A stretch of 62,532 nucleotides of DNA from a candidate division TA06 bacterium ADurb.Bin131 (GCA_002070645.1 MWDQ01000146.1:1-62532), one strand, 5' to 3'; shown: positions 34,918-44,350, counted from the first letter of the stretch. The notes: generated by a model from the sequence alone, not told the origin. A program made the numbers and translations.

Positions 34918-36401
34918 TTTCCAAAAACCTCTCCTATGTATTGATTAGTCCCTCCAGCAAGAGCATTTACAACAGGACCAAAAACACCATTGACCCCACC
35001 TATGGCAAGCAGTCCGCCTATGGTACACAACACTGCAAGAATAATAAGGGATACTCTCATCAACGAAGGAACCTCTTTTATATCCTTAACTTGGCTTTCA
35101 TCAAATTCATCCCCATTTCCAAAAAATACATATCTCTGAATTTTAGCAAAGTATGCAAGGGTAAGGATACTTCCTATAACTACCCATAATGCAGAAAAAG
35201 GCCTGCCCGCTTGAATAGCAGCAATAATTATTATCAGTTTACTCCAGAACCCATTAAATGGCGGTATCCCGGATGTAGAAAAAAATGCAATCAGAGAAGA
35301 TACAGAGGTAACTGGCATTTTTTCTGAAAGACGTCCGAGTTTCCTAAGATTAAGATTCCCTGTTTCATATTCAACACTGCCAGAATTAAAAAACAACAGG
35401 GACTTAAACAATGAATGATTAAAAAGATGAAAAACACCTCCAAGGATACCCAGTGGACTTCCAAGCCCAAAACCAAGTATTATATAACCCATATGACTTA
35501 TACTATGATATGCAAGCAGTCTCTTAAAATTCCATTGCCCGAGCGCCATCAATGCTCCAATGATTATAGACGCTATGCCAAAATAAACAAATAGATTCGC
35601 AATTACCTGACTCATACCAAATATGTTATAGGTCAACCTCATTAAAACATATATTCCGAGTGATTTTATGATACCCCCAGCAAGAAGTGCAGAAACAGGG
35701 GCAGGTGCAGCTGTATATGCATCAGGAACCCATGCGTGAAATGGAACAATTGCTGCCTTTGTTCCAAATCCAACGAAAAAAAGGACAAATGCAAAAATTA
35801 CAACACTATCCGTGCCATATTGCTGAATAGAAGTAACGATATGCGCCATATTAAGGGTTGCAAATCTGCCATAAAGAAGCGCAATCCCGAGAAAAATAAA
35901 ATAGGTTGCAATCATATTTATAACAAGATACTTAAAAGATGCCTCGAGATCCTTTGAACCACAGCCAAATCCAACAAGAGCATAAGAAGCAATGAGGGCA
36001 ATTTCGAGGAAGATAAACATATTAAAAAGATCTCCTGTAAGTATAACACCATTCATCCCTGTTATAACCAGAAGTAAGAGGGAATAATAGCGAAGTTTTG
36101 ATGTATAGATTTTTTCCATATAATCAACTGAAAACAAACATGCCATAAACCCTATAAGATTAACAATAATCAGCATCATACTGCTGAAGCCATCAAGAAC
36201 AAAAATAATACCAATTGGAGCAGGCCATCCACCCATCTGATAGATACACTGATGATTAAGTGTTTCAAGCGAAAAAAGGAAAAGAATAAACGTAATCACG
36301 CTCGAGGACACGTCAGGAAACCACTTTAACCTGTGGCTGACAATCGGAATAAGAAAAGCGACAGCAGCCGGTATTGCTATAAACAAAGAAAGATTATCCA
36401 T
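34914..36401 (-). CDS. mnhD: Mrp/Mbh antiporter subunit D (proton-conducting, NuoN-like)
   Basis: A 495-residue protein with about 14 membrane helices of the complex I antiporter-like family (MnhD/MbhH/NuoN). The ion-path Lys lies in FGTKAAIVPFHAWVPDAY (about 225-242), and helices with GALMALGQWNFKRLLAYHSI and FNGFWSKLIIII carry the second Lys positions. A GGAG site lies just before ATG 36401. It is one of two such large antiporter-like subunits in the operon; the other lies at 37994-39781. Confidence 0.93.
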   Translation of the reverse strand: MDNLSLFIAIPAAVAFLIPIVSHRLKWFPDVSSSVITFILFLFSLETLNHQCIYQMGGWPAPIGIIFVLDGFSSMMLIIVNLIGFMACLFSVDYMEKIYTSKLRYYSLLLLVITGMNGVILTGDLFNMFIFLEIALIASYALVGFGCGSKDLEASFKYLVINMIATYFIFLGIALLYGRFATLNMAHIVTSIQQYGTDSVVIFAFVLFFVGFGTKAAIVPFHAWVPDAYTAAPAPVSALLAGGIIKSLGIYVLMRLTYNIFGMSQVIANLFVYFGIASIIIGALMALGQWNFKRLLAYHSISHMGYIILGFGLGSPLGILGGVFHLFNHSLFKSLLFFNSGSVEYETGNLNLRKLGRLSEKMPVTSVSSLIAFFSTSGIPPFNGFWSKLIIIIAAIQAGRPFSALWVVIGSILTLAYFAKIQRYVFFGNGDEFDESQVKDIKEVPSLMRVSLIILAVLCTIGGLLAIGGVNGVFGPVVNALAGGTNQYIGEVFGK

Positions 36402-36414
36402 TTCTCCTGCCTCT

Positions 36415-36762
36415 CTACTTTTTAAGTCTGTTCATTTCAGTAATATCAAATGTCCCATACCTCTGGTATAGCCGTATTGCAAGAGCAACCATTAATATTA
36501 AAGTCCCAAGCCCTGTTACAATTGAAATAAGAACCATTGCCTGAGGTAAGGGATCAACGGACATTGTTTTAAAATATTCCATCACAGTATCTGGCTCGAC
36601 AATAGGTACAACCCCATTTTTTCTCCATCCGAGCAAAATTAAAAAAAGATTTACGCTGTATTCCATAATCAAGAAACCAAGAATTATTTTTACTATATTC
36701 TTCTTACAGGTAACCCCATACAATCCAATAACAAAAAGAATAAAACACAAGGTATAAACCAT
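36415..36762 (-). CDS. mnhC: Mrp/Mbh antiporter subunit C (NuoK-like)
   Basis: A 115-residue, three-helix protein matching MnhC/MbhG/NuoK: IVKIILGFLIMEYSVNLFLIL with its membrane-embedded Glu, and DPLPQAMVLISIVTGLGT, the family signature. AAGGAGAAG lies upstream. It sits between mnhB and mnhD in the usual order. Confidence 0.93.
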   Translation of the reverse strand: MVYTLCFILFVIGLYGVTCKKNIVKIILGFLIMEYSVNLFLILLGWRKNGVVPIVEPDTVMEYFKTMSVDPLPQAMVLISIVTGLGTLILMVALAIRLYQRYGTFDITEMNRLKK

Positions 36763-36764
36763 TT

Positions 36765-37274
36765 TTAATTCTTCTCCTTGAAATTATCAAAAAATTCCGT
36801 AGATATAAGGCGTCTTGTACCATCAATCTCGATAACTCTTCTAACTGCAAGAATAATAAACACCATAAACAATCCAGTACCAATATTAACAGCAATTATA
36901 ATATTATAGATTGGCAATAGTCCTGCGCTGAAAAGGCGAAAGTTCGCAGATGGAAAAATTTTTTCGAGAAAATTCGAAAAAAACCCTCCAAACAAAATAC
37001 CGCAGCAACCGAGTACCAAAAATAACAGCGCAGCAGAACAATTAAAAATATATGCAGGTGTCTTACCGAATGATTCAAGAATTACATTCTTCCCAAATGC
37101 AATGGTCATAAGTATAAAAACACACCCGAGGACAATCCCTCCCGAAAATCCACTTGCAGGGCTTATATGTCCATAAAGAGTCAGATAAATCCCAAAGAGA
37201 AAAATAAATCCCTCAACCATTCGCACAGTATTCTTCACAATTAAACTCATGCCAGTTCTATTATTTTTTTTCAT
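36765..37274 (-). CDS. mnhB: Mrp/Mbh antiporter subunit B
   Basis: A 169-residue membrane protein with the MnhB domain: LFGIYLTLYGHISPASGFSG is the family signature, followed by helices and a GLLPIYNIIIAVNIGTGLFM segment. It overlaps the preceding MbhD/E-like gene by 14 bp and ends 2 bp before mnhC. It should anchor the antiporter module. Confidence 0.92.
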   Translation of the reverse strand: MKKNNRTGMSLIVKNTVRMVEGFIFLFGIYLTLYGHISPASGFSGGIVLGCVFILMTIAFGKNVILESFGKTPAYIFNCSAALLFLVLGCCGILFGGFFSNFLEKIFPSANFRLFSAGLLPIYNIIIAVNIGTGLFMVFIILAVRRVIEIDGTRRLISTEFFDNFKEKN

Positions 37275-37827
37275 CGTGATTTCCAGTTTTCTTCTTACGA
37301 CTTCTTACCCTCATTATGGCAAGGGCTCCCCATATCCCCGCAAATAGCGCACATAACTCAGCAAAGGTATCAAGCCCCCTATAATCAAGAAGTATTGCTG
37401 TCAAGATATTACTCGATCCTGTTTGTTTAAATCCAGAAGAAATATAATTATTTGAGGGAGCAGCGCTGATTCTTTCAATCCCTGGAGTACCAAACTCTGG
37501 AAGCGACCAAAATGCCCTTAAACCAAAAAGCGAAAAAACAAAAAGAAAAGCAAGTGTAACAGTAAGTCCAAAAAATTCCCTGTCTCCATCTATTGTAACA
37601 AGATCATGCCTGATGGTTGCCTTAATAAGAATAATAACCGTTAAAACCTCAACCACAAGTTGGGTGCTTGCTATATCAGGTGCTCCGAGAAGCAAGAAAC
37701 AGATACTCGCGGCAACTCCAACCGCACCAACAGAAATAACAGACGAAAGAAGATCCTTTGTTTCAAGGGCAATAATAGCGCCAATAACCATAAACACCAG
37801 AAAAAATTCTACAAGAAATTCAGTCAT
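37261..37827 (-). CDS. Fused MbhD-MbhE-like subunit (MrpA C-terminal region)
   Basis: A 188-residue membrane protein combining two domains that are separate genes in Pyrococcus Mbh. The first (about 1-85) is DUF4040/MbhD, with LGAPDIASTQLVVEVLTV; the second (about 90-175) is MbhE-like, with NILTAILLDYRGLDTFAEL. Both correspond to the C-terminal part of MrpA. AGGAG lies 9 nt before ATG 37827. A 166-bp gap (37828-37993) without a visible gene separates it from the NuoL-like gene upstream. Confidence 0.88.
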   Translation of the reverse strand: MTEFLVEFFLVFMVIGAIIALETKDLLSSVISVGAVGVAASICFLLLGAPDIASTQLVVEVLTVIILIKATIRHDLVTIDGDREFFGLTVTLAFLFVFSLFGLRAFWSLPEFGTPGIERISAAPSNNYISSGFKQTGSSNILTAILLDYRGLDTFAELCALFAGIWGALAIMRVRSRKKKTGNHDEKK

Positions 37828-37993
37828 CTTTTAACTCTCCTGACGCAGGAAAATATTCAATACAAAAATTGATATATAAATCTTAAAATTATCCCTCATC
37901 CTGTTTACTTTCAATTCTACATTTTCTATCCTACACCCTGTAATTTTCAATTATCTCCTTTATAACACCTTAATAAGGAAACATCGCCATAAT

Positions 37994-39781
37994 CTACCAT
38001 CTTAAAAAAACATAAAGCAGGGTTATCAATCCAAAAAGAATCCAGGTTAAATATGTTCCGAGTATCCCTGAATGTAATGAACGAAATCCTTCACTGAAGT
38101 ACATTGTAATTGACTTGCAAACCTCATAAAAATCAAGTGTCTTCCTTTCTGCTGCATGGTACATTGACCTTAAAAATTTCAGATCCTTTACTGTATTATA
38201 AAATTCAGTCCCTGAAGGTCTCATATCCTCACTTTGAACCTCCCCGCCAATAAAGGGCTCTGCAATCCTCCTTTTCTTCGGCACTGTAAGAGGATAAAAA
38301 AGCAACCCGAGAATAATCCCGGCTATAAGCAGAGCAAGCGGTAGAATCAGAGTAAAAATATTCTCAATATCAATTGATGGAACAACGGGAATAAGCAACC
38401 TGAACAAAGGAATCCTGATGAAAAATACACCAAAAATCAAACACAGAATCGCAAGCACAACCATGGGAAATACCATTGTCCAATGAGATTCTTTGATATC
38501 CTTTGTTTTTATTGTATCAGAATGTCTTCCGAGGAAAACAGCATGAATAATCTTCATAAAACTCGCAAGAGTTAATCCGCTTCCAATTAATGCCATAATA
38601 ATCCACAAAATCCATGATGGCTCTCCGTTTTTACTGCCTTCAATCAAACCCTGATAAATCATCCATTTAGAAAAAAACCCATTAAAGGGAGGGATTCCAC
38701 TGATAGCAAATGATGCAAACATAAATGATAAAAAGGTCAATGGGAGATTTTTCGCAAGGCCACCGAGATTGTCAAGATCAGTACTCCCGGATTGTTTTTC
38801 CACGCTTCCTGCCCCGAGGAAAAGACAACACTTATATATTGCATTGTTTATCATATGAAAAAGTCCACCGCATATCCCGATAGGATTTCCAGAAGCAATA
38901 CCAACAACCATATATCCAACCTGACTGACAGCATGGTATGCAAGAAGTTTCTTCATATTGTGCTGAATCAAAGCAAGAAACACTGCACCAATAATTGTTA
39001 TTGCGCCAACCAATCTAAGCAAAAACCATAAGGACTCATGATAGGAAAAAAGATTAAGACACACCCTCGCAAGAAGATAAATACCAAGTAGTTTATCAAG
39101 AGAAGCAGGAAGAAAAGCAATCACAGGAACAGGAACACTTTCAGAAATTTCAGGAATCCAGGTATGAAGCGGCATTACCCCTGCCTTTGCAAAGGATGCG
39201 CATATAAAGCATAAAAAAGCACAGGCACCAAGCCATCTATCAATCTGCAGATTTATATCAGTTATATTGATACAACCAGTAAGCACCCATAATAGTGCAA
39301 TCCCGAGTATAAGAAATGAATCACTCCCGCCAACGATAATAAATGTTTTCTTAGCAGGATATGATGCATCTGGACCTCCAAGGCCTACCATAAGATAAAG
39401 CGTAATCGCAAGAATACCCCAGAACACAGCCATCAATATAAGATTATTGGAAACTACAGCCCCAATAGCCGCTGCTAAAGTCCATAGTAGATAAGCATAA
39501 TACCTGTTTATAAAGTTATTTATAAATTTATAACTGTATGTAGCAATAACCAGGCCAAAAAAGCCAATGCCGAGGAGAGTCAAATTCGTTAGGTTATCCC
39601 ATAAAAACCACCTTTCCACTGGCGAGGGTGGGTCGCTGAATAAATACAAAAATACCACAAACAACACAAGACAAACATCAAATGCAATTCCCCATATCAG
39701 GGTTCTCATCCTGTCAGGAAGTAGGAGACACAATAATCCTGCAATAAAAGGAATACCAATTAGATAGTATATTATTTCCAT
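37994..39781 (-). CDS. NuoL/MrpA-N-like proton-conducting subunit
   Basis: A 595-residue antiporter-like membrane protein (about 14-16 helices). The conserved FAKAGVMPLHTWIPEISE (about 230-247) carries the ion-path Lys, and LIQHNMKKLLAYHAVSQVGY and FNGFFSKWMIYQG carry others. The C-terminal ~100 residues extend beyond the helix bundle with a soluble segment (RRIAEPFIGGEVQSEDMRPS), a feature of HyfB/EchA/MbhH-type subunits of group 4 hydrogenases. Its start overlaps the end of the large-subunit gene by 1 bp (TAATG). The operon therefore encodes two large pumps (this and mnhD). Confidence 0.9.
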   Translation of the reverse strand: MEIIYYLIGIPFIAGLLCLLLPDRMRTLIWGIAFDVCLVLFVVFLYLFSDPPSPVERWFLWDNLTNLTLLGIGFFGLVIATYSYKFINNFINRYYAYLLWTLAAAIGAVVSNNLILMAVFWGILAITLYLMVGLGGPDASYPAKKTFIIVGGSDSFLILGIALLWVLTGCINITDINLQIDRWLGACAFLCFICASFAKAGVMPLHTWIPEISESVPVPVIAFLPASLDKLLGIYLLARVCLNLFSYHESLWFLLRLVGAITIIGAVFLALIQHNMKKLLAYHAVSQVGYMVVGIASGNPIGICGGLFHMINNAIYKCCLFLGAGSVEKQSGSTDLDNLGGLAKNLPLTFLSFMFASFAISGIPPFNGFFSKWMIYQGLIEGSKNGEPSWILWIIMALIGSGLTLASFMKIIHAVFLGRHSDTIKTKDIKESHWTMVFPMVVLAILCLIFGVFFIRIPLFRLLIPVVPSIDIENIFTLILPLALLIAGIILGLLFYPLTVPKKRRIAEPFIGGEVQSEDMRPSGTEFYNTVKDLKFLRSMYHAAERKTLDFYEVCKSITMYFSEGFRSLHSGILGTYLTWILFGLITLLYVFLRW

Positions 39782-41016
39782 TAATTATCCCTTTCCCAAT
39801 TCTTCTCTTCCCATCTTGAAGGCGCAACTCCAATTTCTTTTTCTATCTTCCTTGTTTTTTCTTGACTCAACCTGATAAAATCAGATCCATCAAGAATCTT
39901 TTTCTGTGTATTTACATCATAGGCAACGATGGCTCTTTCAGTACAGCAGTAACATGGATCAACACCTGCCAGGATAATGGTAACATCAGAAATTGTTTCA
40001 CCAATGCAACTTGCCTTAAATGTTGGAATATTATTAAAACTTGGAGCCCTTATTTTATGTCTTAATGGGCTGCCTGTCCCATCACTTCTAACATAGTGAA
40101 AACATTCTCCCCTCGGCGCTTCATAGTGACCTATTCCCTCACCTGGCGGAATATTACGAACATCAATGGAAATTTCTCCTTTTTTCCCTTTTAGGTTATC
40201 AAGGCATTGCTCTATAATCTTCATAGATTCAAAACATTCGAGAAGTCGCACAACTGCCCTGGCAAAAACATCTCCCTCGTTCTGAGTAATAACCTTCCAT
40301 TCAACAAGGTCATATGCAGCGTGAGGGCTATCTCTTCTTACATCAATATCAAGTCCTGATGCACGAGCAACAGGACCAAGTGCACCAAATTCTTTTATAT
40401 CTTTGTCTGTTAAAACTCCTACGCCTTTTAATCTTGCGGCAAGCACAGGGTCATCAAGAACTGCATTTGTAAGCATATTAAGTTTTGGCTTAAGGTCTTC
40501 AAGAATTTTTCTTATTATTGGTATATAAGCATCATCTATATCTCTTCTCACACCACCAATCTTCATCATTGCATAATGATTTCTGTTGCCGGTAATCATC
40601 TCCATAATATCGAGAATCGGCTCCCTGTATTTCCATGCCCACATAAAAACAGTGTTATATCCGAGAAAATGGCCCGCAAGACCAACCCAGAGGAGATGGC
40701 TGTGAATCCTTTCAAGTTCTCCAATAATACAGCGGATATATTTTGCCCTTTCTGGAATTTCAACCTTCGCAAGATCTTCAACTGCATTGCAGTATGCAAT
40801 TGGATGAGAGGTTGAACATATCCCACAAATTCGTTCAACCAAAAATGTAATCTGGTCCCAGTGTTTACTCTCAGAAATTTTTTCAATCCCTCTATGGTTA
40901 TATCCCGCTATCCATTCTACATCTACAACACGTTCACCATCACAGTAAAGGGCAAAGTATTCCGGTTCCTCAAAAAGCGGATGATAAGGACCTATGGGTA
41001 CAATTACCTTTTTCAT
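39781..41016 (-). CDS. mbhL: [NiFe]-hydrogenase group 4 large subunit
   Basis: A 411-residue catalytic subunit. Both nickel-iron ligand motifs are intact: ERICGICSTSH with Cys64 and Cys67, and DPCYCCTER with Cys355 and Cys358. This separates it from complex I NuoD and from Mbs/Mbx subunits, which lose some of these cysteines. It therefore should evolve or oxidise H2. Only ~50 residues follow the last motif (AIVAYDVNTQKKILDG...), so no typical cleaved C-terminal peptide is evident. It overlaps the NuoC-like gene by 4 bp. Maturation genes (hypA-F) are not in the window. Confidence 0.94.
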   Translation of the reverse strand: MKKVIVPIGPYHPLFEEPEYFALYCDGERVVDVEWIAGYNHRGIEKISESKHWDQITFLVERICGICSTSHPIAYCNAVEDLAKVEIPERAKYIRCIIGELERIHSHLLWVGLAGHFLGYNTVFMWAWKYREPILDIMEMITGNRNHYAMMKIGGVRRDIDDAYIPIIRKILEDLKPKLNMLTNAVLDDPVLAARLKGVGVLTDKDIKEFGALGPVARASGLDIDVRRDSPHAAYDLVEWKVITQNEGDVFARAVVRLLECFESMKIIEQCLDNLKGKKGEISIDVRNIPPGEGIGHYEAPRGECFHYVRSDGTGSPLRHKIRAPSFNNIPTFKASCIGETISDVTIILAGVDPCYCCTERAIVAYDVNTQKKILDGSDFIRLSQEKTRKIEKEIGVAPSRWEEKNWERDN

Positions 41017-41453
41017 TTTTTGCCTTTCTGACTATCTTTTCTCAATGGAAAAACACCCTCTGGATATTCTTCAGTAAGAAGAAACCTTTTTAGTTCAGGG
41101 TGGTTCAAAAATTTTATGCCAAGAAGTTCATACATTTCCTTTTCTATGTTAAGAGCCCCTTTAACAACAGGAGTCAAAGATTCAATAACAGGGTCTTCCC
41201 TATCAAGTAATACCCTTAATGAAACAATAACATCTTCCCTATCAATTGAAAAATGGTATAAAACTTCCATACTATCAAGGTTATCAACACCAGTAGCAGT
41301 AATAAACCTTGCATCCATATCATTAAAGATGAATTTAGCAAAATCAAGAAGGTCCTTCTTATCTATTTCAATATAAATCCTTATGTCTGAGTGTATCTTA
41401 ATATTTATTATCCTATCCGAAAATCTTTTTTTTATTGTCTCAAGTGTATCCAT
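41013..41453 (-). CDS. mbhK: NuoC/MbhK-like 30-kDa subunit
   Basis: A 146-residue subunit matching the complex I 30-kDa family: ARFITATGVDNLDSMEVLYHF, SLRVLLDREDPVIESLTPVV, EKEMYELLGIKFLNHPELKR and the terminal EEYPEGVFPLRK. It supports assembly of the large and small subunits. ATG 41453 is chosen because GAGGGG lies 3 nt upstream; an upstream in-frame start at 41489 would overlap the small-subunit gene. Confidence 0.9.
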   Translation of the reverse strand: MDTLETIKKRFSDRIINIKIHSDIRIYIEIDKKDLLDFAKFIFNDMDARFITATGVDNLDSMEVLYHFSIDREDVIVSLRVLLDREDPVIESLTPVVKGALNIEKEMYELLGIKFLNHPELKRFLLTEEYPEGVFPLRKDSQKGKK

Positions 41454-41460
41454 TTTCCCC

Positions 41461-41883
41461 TCACTTAATACTATTAAGCAACTTGACAATCCCGGCTATC
41501 ATTGCCTCTGGTTTTGGAGGACAACCAGGAATATAAACATCAACAGGTATTATCTTATCAAGAGGACCTGCCATAGTATAACCATCTCTAAACATTCCAC
41601 CTGTACAGGCACAACTTCCTATAGCAACAACAAAACCAGGTTTTGGCATTTGCTGATATAGTTTTTTTACTCTTTCAATATTTTTAAGTGTTCCTATGCC
41701 GGTGACAAGAAGAACATCCGCATGTTTAACACTTCCAGCAAGAGTTATCCCGAATCTCTCAATATCAAATCTTGGAGTAAGACAATCCAGTATCTCAATA
41801 TCACAGTTATTACACGATCCCGTAGAAAGATGAAAAACAAAAAGCGATTTTTTCAGTGCCTTCTTTCTTAAACTAAGAACCAT
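41461..41883 (-). CDS. mbhJ: [NiFe]-hydrogenase group 4 small subunit (NuoB/MbhJ-like)
   Basis: A 140-residue soluble subunit that carries the proximal [4Fe-4S] cluster. Ligands are Cys24 and Cys27 (GSCNNCDIE), Cys91 (GSCACTGG) and Cys121 (PGCPPKPE), in the NuoB pattern. It connects the ferredoxin subunits with the NiFe site. AGGAG lies 5 nt before ATG 41883. A 228-bp gap containing a repeat separates it from the NuoH-like gene upstream. Confidence 0.93.
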   Translation of the reverse strand: MVLSLRKKALKKSLFVFHLSTGSCNNCDIEILDCLTPRFDIERFGITLAGSVKHADVLLVTGIGTLKNIERVKKLYQQMPKPGFVVAIGSCACTGGMFRDGYTMAGPLDKIIPVDVYIPGCPPKPEAMIAGIVKLLNSIK

Positions 41884-41908
41884 TAATACTCCTTTTATTG
41901 ATACAGGT

Positions 41909-42060
41909 AGTGCAAAACCTGGCTAAACCTTAGCAATGTTTTTTCTTTACAATAGTCTCAAAAGTTTTTATAACCCTACCCCTCTAAATTCCTCGTCCCC
42001 TTTTCCCATTTTCCTTCCTTAGTAAAAGGAAGGTCGAGATGGATTTCCCAAAAATCCCAT
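41909..42060 (-). repeat. Partial copy of the MITE-like intergenic element within the hydrogenase operon
   Basis: AGTGCAAAACCTGGCTAAAC... TCTCAAAAGTTTTTATAACCCTACCCCTCTAAATTCC matches the left ~85 bp of the element at 51649-51908. A different palindromic block CCTTCCTTAGTAAAAGGAAGG follows at about 42011-42031. The right end is not recognisable. It interrupts the otherwise tight operon between the NuoH-like and small-subunit genes. Confidence 0.5.
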
Positions 42061-42111
42061 TAAATTTCAAAATTCAGAATTTTAAATAACTTTTGTCCCA
42101 CCCAATGCCAC

Positions 42112-43020
42112 TTAACAACCCAATGCAGCAAGGACTATTGCAAACAAGCCAAACATTGTCAACCATCCCCAGGAAAATTTCAAGATTTGATCTATTCTAA
42201 GGCGGGGATTTGTGTTTTTAATAAGAACTATCAAAATAAGCACGAGGATATATTTTAATATCCCGACTACAGGATTAGAAAATCCCCCCATAAAATAAAT
42301 GACAAAAAACGATATTCCAACAGAAAGCAATATCCACTTCATCAATTTGAACAATGCAAGAGAAAGCCCAGAGTATTCAACAATTGTTCCTGCTGCAAGT
42401 TCTGTTTCTGCTTCAGAGACATCAAAAGGAACATAACCAATCTTTCCCATAAAGGCAATAATCCCAACAAAAAATGCAATAAATCCCGAAAGATATCCGA
42501 GGTTAATTCTGTAAATGTGCTGTAGTTTCACAATCTCAGCCACCTCTGTGGTGCCAAATTTTACAACAGGCACAAGTAAAGCAAGAATAAAGGGTAATTC
42601 ATAACTTAAAAATAATTTCAGTTCTCTTCCAGCACCAACAGACGCAAGCACATTACCAGAAGAAGCGCCCGCAATGACTATTGAGATGGATGGAATCATC
42701 AATAGATAGATGATTATTATTAAATCCCACTTTAACGGGTAAAAAAAACTGCCTGAAATTAATATAGCACCAGTTACTACTGTAGCAACTATGCCCGCAA
42801 CAGGAGCAGCAAGAAATAGAAACTGATTGGCGCCTTCGGGTATTACTGTTTCTTTACCAGTAAGTTTAATAAAATCAGCAAAGTTCTGCCACCATGGAGG
42901 CCCAACTCTCCATTGAATCCTTGCTGTGAGTTTTCTATCAAACCAACCACTCATAATTCCAATCAAACCAAATATAAAAAAACTTCCTGCAACAATTCCA
43001 AATATCTTAATAATCGCCAT
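42112..43020 (-). CDS. mbhM: NuoH/MbhM-like membrane anchor subunit
   Basis: A 302-residue protein with about eight membrane helices. GIMSGWFDRKLTARIQWRVGPPWWQNFADFIKL is the NuoH signature that contacts the soluble arm, and FVPFDVSEAETELAAGTIVEYSG-like VPFDVSEAETELAAGTIVEY is the second hallmark with its acidic residues. It joins the hydrogenase module to the ion pumps. It starts 2 bp after the ferredoxin gene. Confidence 0.93.
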   Translation of the reverse strand: MAIIKIFGIVAGSFFIFGLIGIMSGWFDRKLTARIQWRVGPPWWQNFADFIKLTGKETVIPEGANQFLFLAAPVAGIVATVVTGAILISGSFFYPLKWDLIIIIYLLMIPSISIVIAGASSGNVLASVGAGRELKLFLSYELPFILALLVPVVKFGTTEVAEIVKLQHIYRINLGYLSGFIAFFVGIIAFMGKIGYVPFDVSEAETELAAGTIVEYSGLSLALFKLMKWILLSVGISFFVIYFMGGFSNPVVGILKYILVLILIVLIKNTNPRLRIDQILKFSWGWLTMFGLFAIVLAALGC

Positions 43021-43022
43021 TT

Positions 43023-43514
43023 TTATTTTTTTATTTGATAGAGTTCAAGCCAGTTTATAACCCTGACAATTATGTTTTTTTCTATTTCATATAGATGCTT
43101 TTTATCCTCTGGTTCATTTTCGAGAACTTTTAATGCACCATACGGACAACTCTGAACACAAATAAACCTTTGATTTTCATCAATTCTACTTTCAGCACAA
43201 ACATCACATCTGTTTTTTGAATATAAAAGCCAGTCAATATCAATAGTTCCAAATGGACAGGCAAGGGCACAACTCTTGCACGAGATACACATAAAATTAG
43301 ACCGTGTTATAATCCCATCTTCCCTTTTCAAAGCCCTTGTAGGACATGAATTTACACAGGGATAATCATCACACCTTCTACATGCAAAATTAAATGCAAT
43401 TTGTTCTCTTAAAGAAATAATCCCATTATTCCCTGGGTGAAATATATAACTGCATCTAACCACGCACTCAGGACACCTATTGCAAATCTCATAATCAATA
43501 AAAAGTTTTTTCAT
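43023..43514 (-). CDS. Four-cluster polyferredoxin (HycB/CooF-like)
   Basis: A 163-residue electron-transfer protein with four cysteine groups suited to four [4Fe-4S] clusters: CNRCPECVVRC near residue 11, CRRCDDYPCVNSCP near 44, CISCKSCALACP near 76, and CDVCAESRID...CVQSCP in the last third. The pattern resembles HycB, CooF and DmsB subunits. It is absent from the archaeal Mbh operon and lies between the flavoprotein gene and the NuoH-like gene, so it probably carries electrons from the flavoprotein to the hydrogenase. ATG 43514 is chosen; a GTG at 43526 would overlap the upstream gene. Confidence 0.87.
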   Translation of the reverse strand: MKKLFIDYEICNRCPECVVRCSYIFHPGNNGIISLREQIAFNFACRRCDDYPCVNSCPTRALKREDGIITRSNFMCISCKSCALACPFGTIDIDWLLYSKNRCDVCAESRIDENQRFICVQSCPYGALKVLENEPEDKKHLYEIEKNIIVRVINWLELYQIKK

Positions 43515-43516
43515 AT

Positions 43517-44350
43517 TCAAGCCCACACAGATGGTTCATTTCTTATTGCATTATAAGTAAAAACTGGCCCGTCTTTACATACAAAATAAGGTCCAATAAG
43601 ACAGTGTCTACAATGTCCAACAGCGCAATACATCTTTCTTTCCATAGAAAGATAGATATCACTATCAGAGTATCCGAGATCAAGAAGTTTAAGTGTTGTA
43701 AATCTCATCATAACAGGTGGTCCACATACAACCGCAACGCTGTTAGAAATCTTAATATCAAGATTATCAAGAGTTGTTGTTACAAGGCCTTCCATAAAAT
43801 TCCAGCCCTCATCTTTTTTATCAACTGTAATTCTGAATGAAACAGGCATTTTCTCGCTATACCTTAACCATTCATCAAGAATCTGATTTTTATAGATATA
43901 ATCAGCAGGGGTTTTTGCTCCACAGCAAAAGGTAATTTTTTCATAAGCATTTATTGTATGTAAAAGTGAGAAGAAAAGCGATCGAAGCGGCGCAAGTCCT
44001 ACACCTCCACCAACAAGTAACACCTCTTTTCCCGCAAAATTTTCAAGGGGATATGGCTTGCCATATGGACCCCTGATACCAACGACATCACCTTTTTTTA
44101 ACGCATGTATAGCGCCAGTAACGAGGCCTGTTTTCATAACTGTAACCTCTATTTTTTCTGTCTTAAATGGAGAAGACGAAGGCGTAAATGGTGCCTCGCC
44201 GACATCAGGAACAGTCATAGAAATAAATTGTCCTGCCTCAAATGAAAATTGCTTTTCAGGTATAAGGACAATTGTCTTTATCGCAGGAGATTCCTCTATA
44301 ACACCATCGACAGTACATCTGATTGGTTCATAGATATTTGACTGATTCAT
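43517..44350 (-). CDS. FAD/NAD(P)-binding gamma subunit (HydG/AsrB/PyrK-like)
   Basis: A 277-residue flavoprotein. The FAD domain (about 1-105) contains FEAGQFISMTVPDVGEAPFT, the NAD(P) domain has VGGGVGLAPLRS (about 112-123) and CGPPVMM. The C-terminal Cys242, 247, 250 and 258 bind a [2Fe-2S] cluster as in PyrK, sulfhydrogenase gamma and sulfite reductase AsrB. It should exchange electrons between NAD(P)H and the iron-sulfur chain. GAGG 8-9 nt upstream favours ATG 44350 over the in-frame ATG at 44365. It overlaps the beta-subunit gene. Its presence at the head of an Mbh-type operon is unusual. Confidence 0.88.
   Translation of the reverse strand: MNQSNIYEPIRCTVDGVIEESPAIKTIVLIPEKQFSFEAGQFISMTVPDVGEAPFTPSSSPFKTEKIEVTVMKTGLVTGAIHALKKGDVVGIRGPYGKPYPLENFAGKEVLLVGGGVGLAPLRSLFFSLLHTINAYEKITFCCGAKTPADYIYKNQILDEWLRYSEKMPVSFRITVDKKDEGWNFMEGLVTTTLDNLDIKISNSVAVVCGPPVMMRFTTLKLLDLGYSDSDIYLSMERKMYCAVGHCRHCLIGPYFVCKDGPVFTYNAIRNEPSVWA

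Noticed and set aside
33168-43020. Complex I (Nuo) or Mbs/Mbx sulfur-reducing complex
   Set aside because: The large subunit keeps all four NiFe-ligand cysteines (64, 67, 355, 358), which Nuo and Mbs lack, so hydrogenase is the better call.
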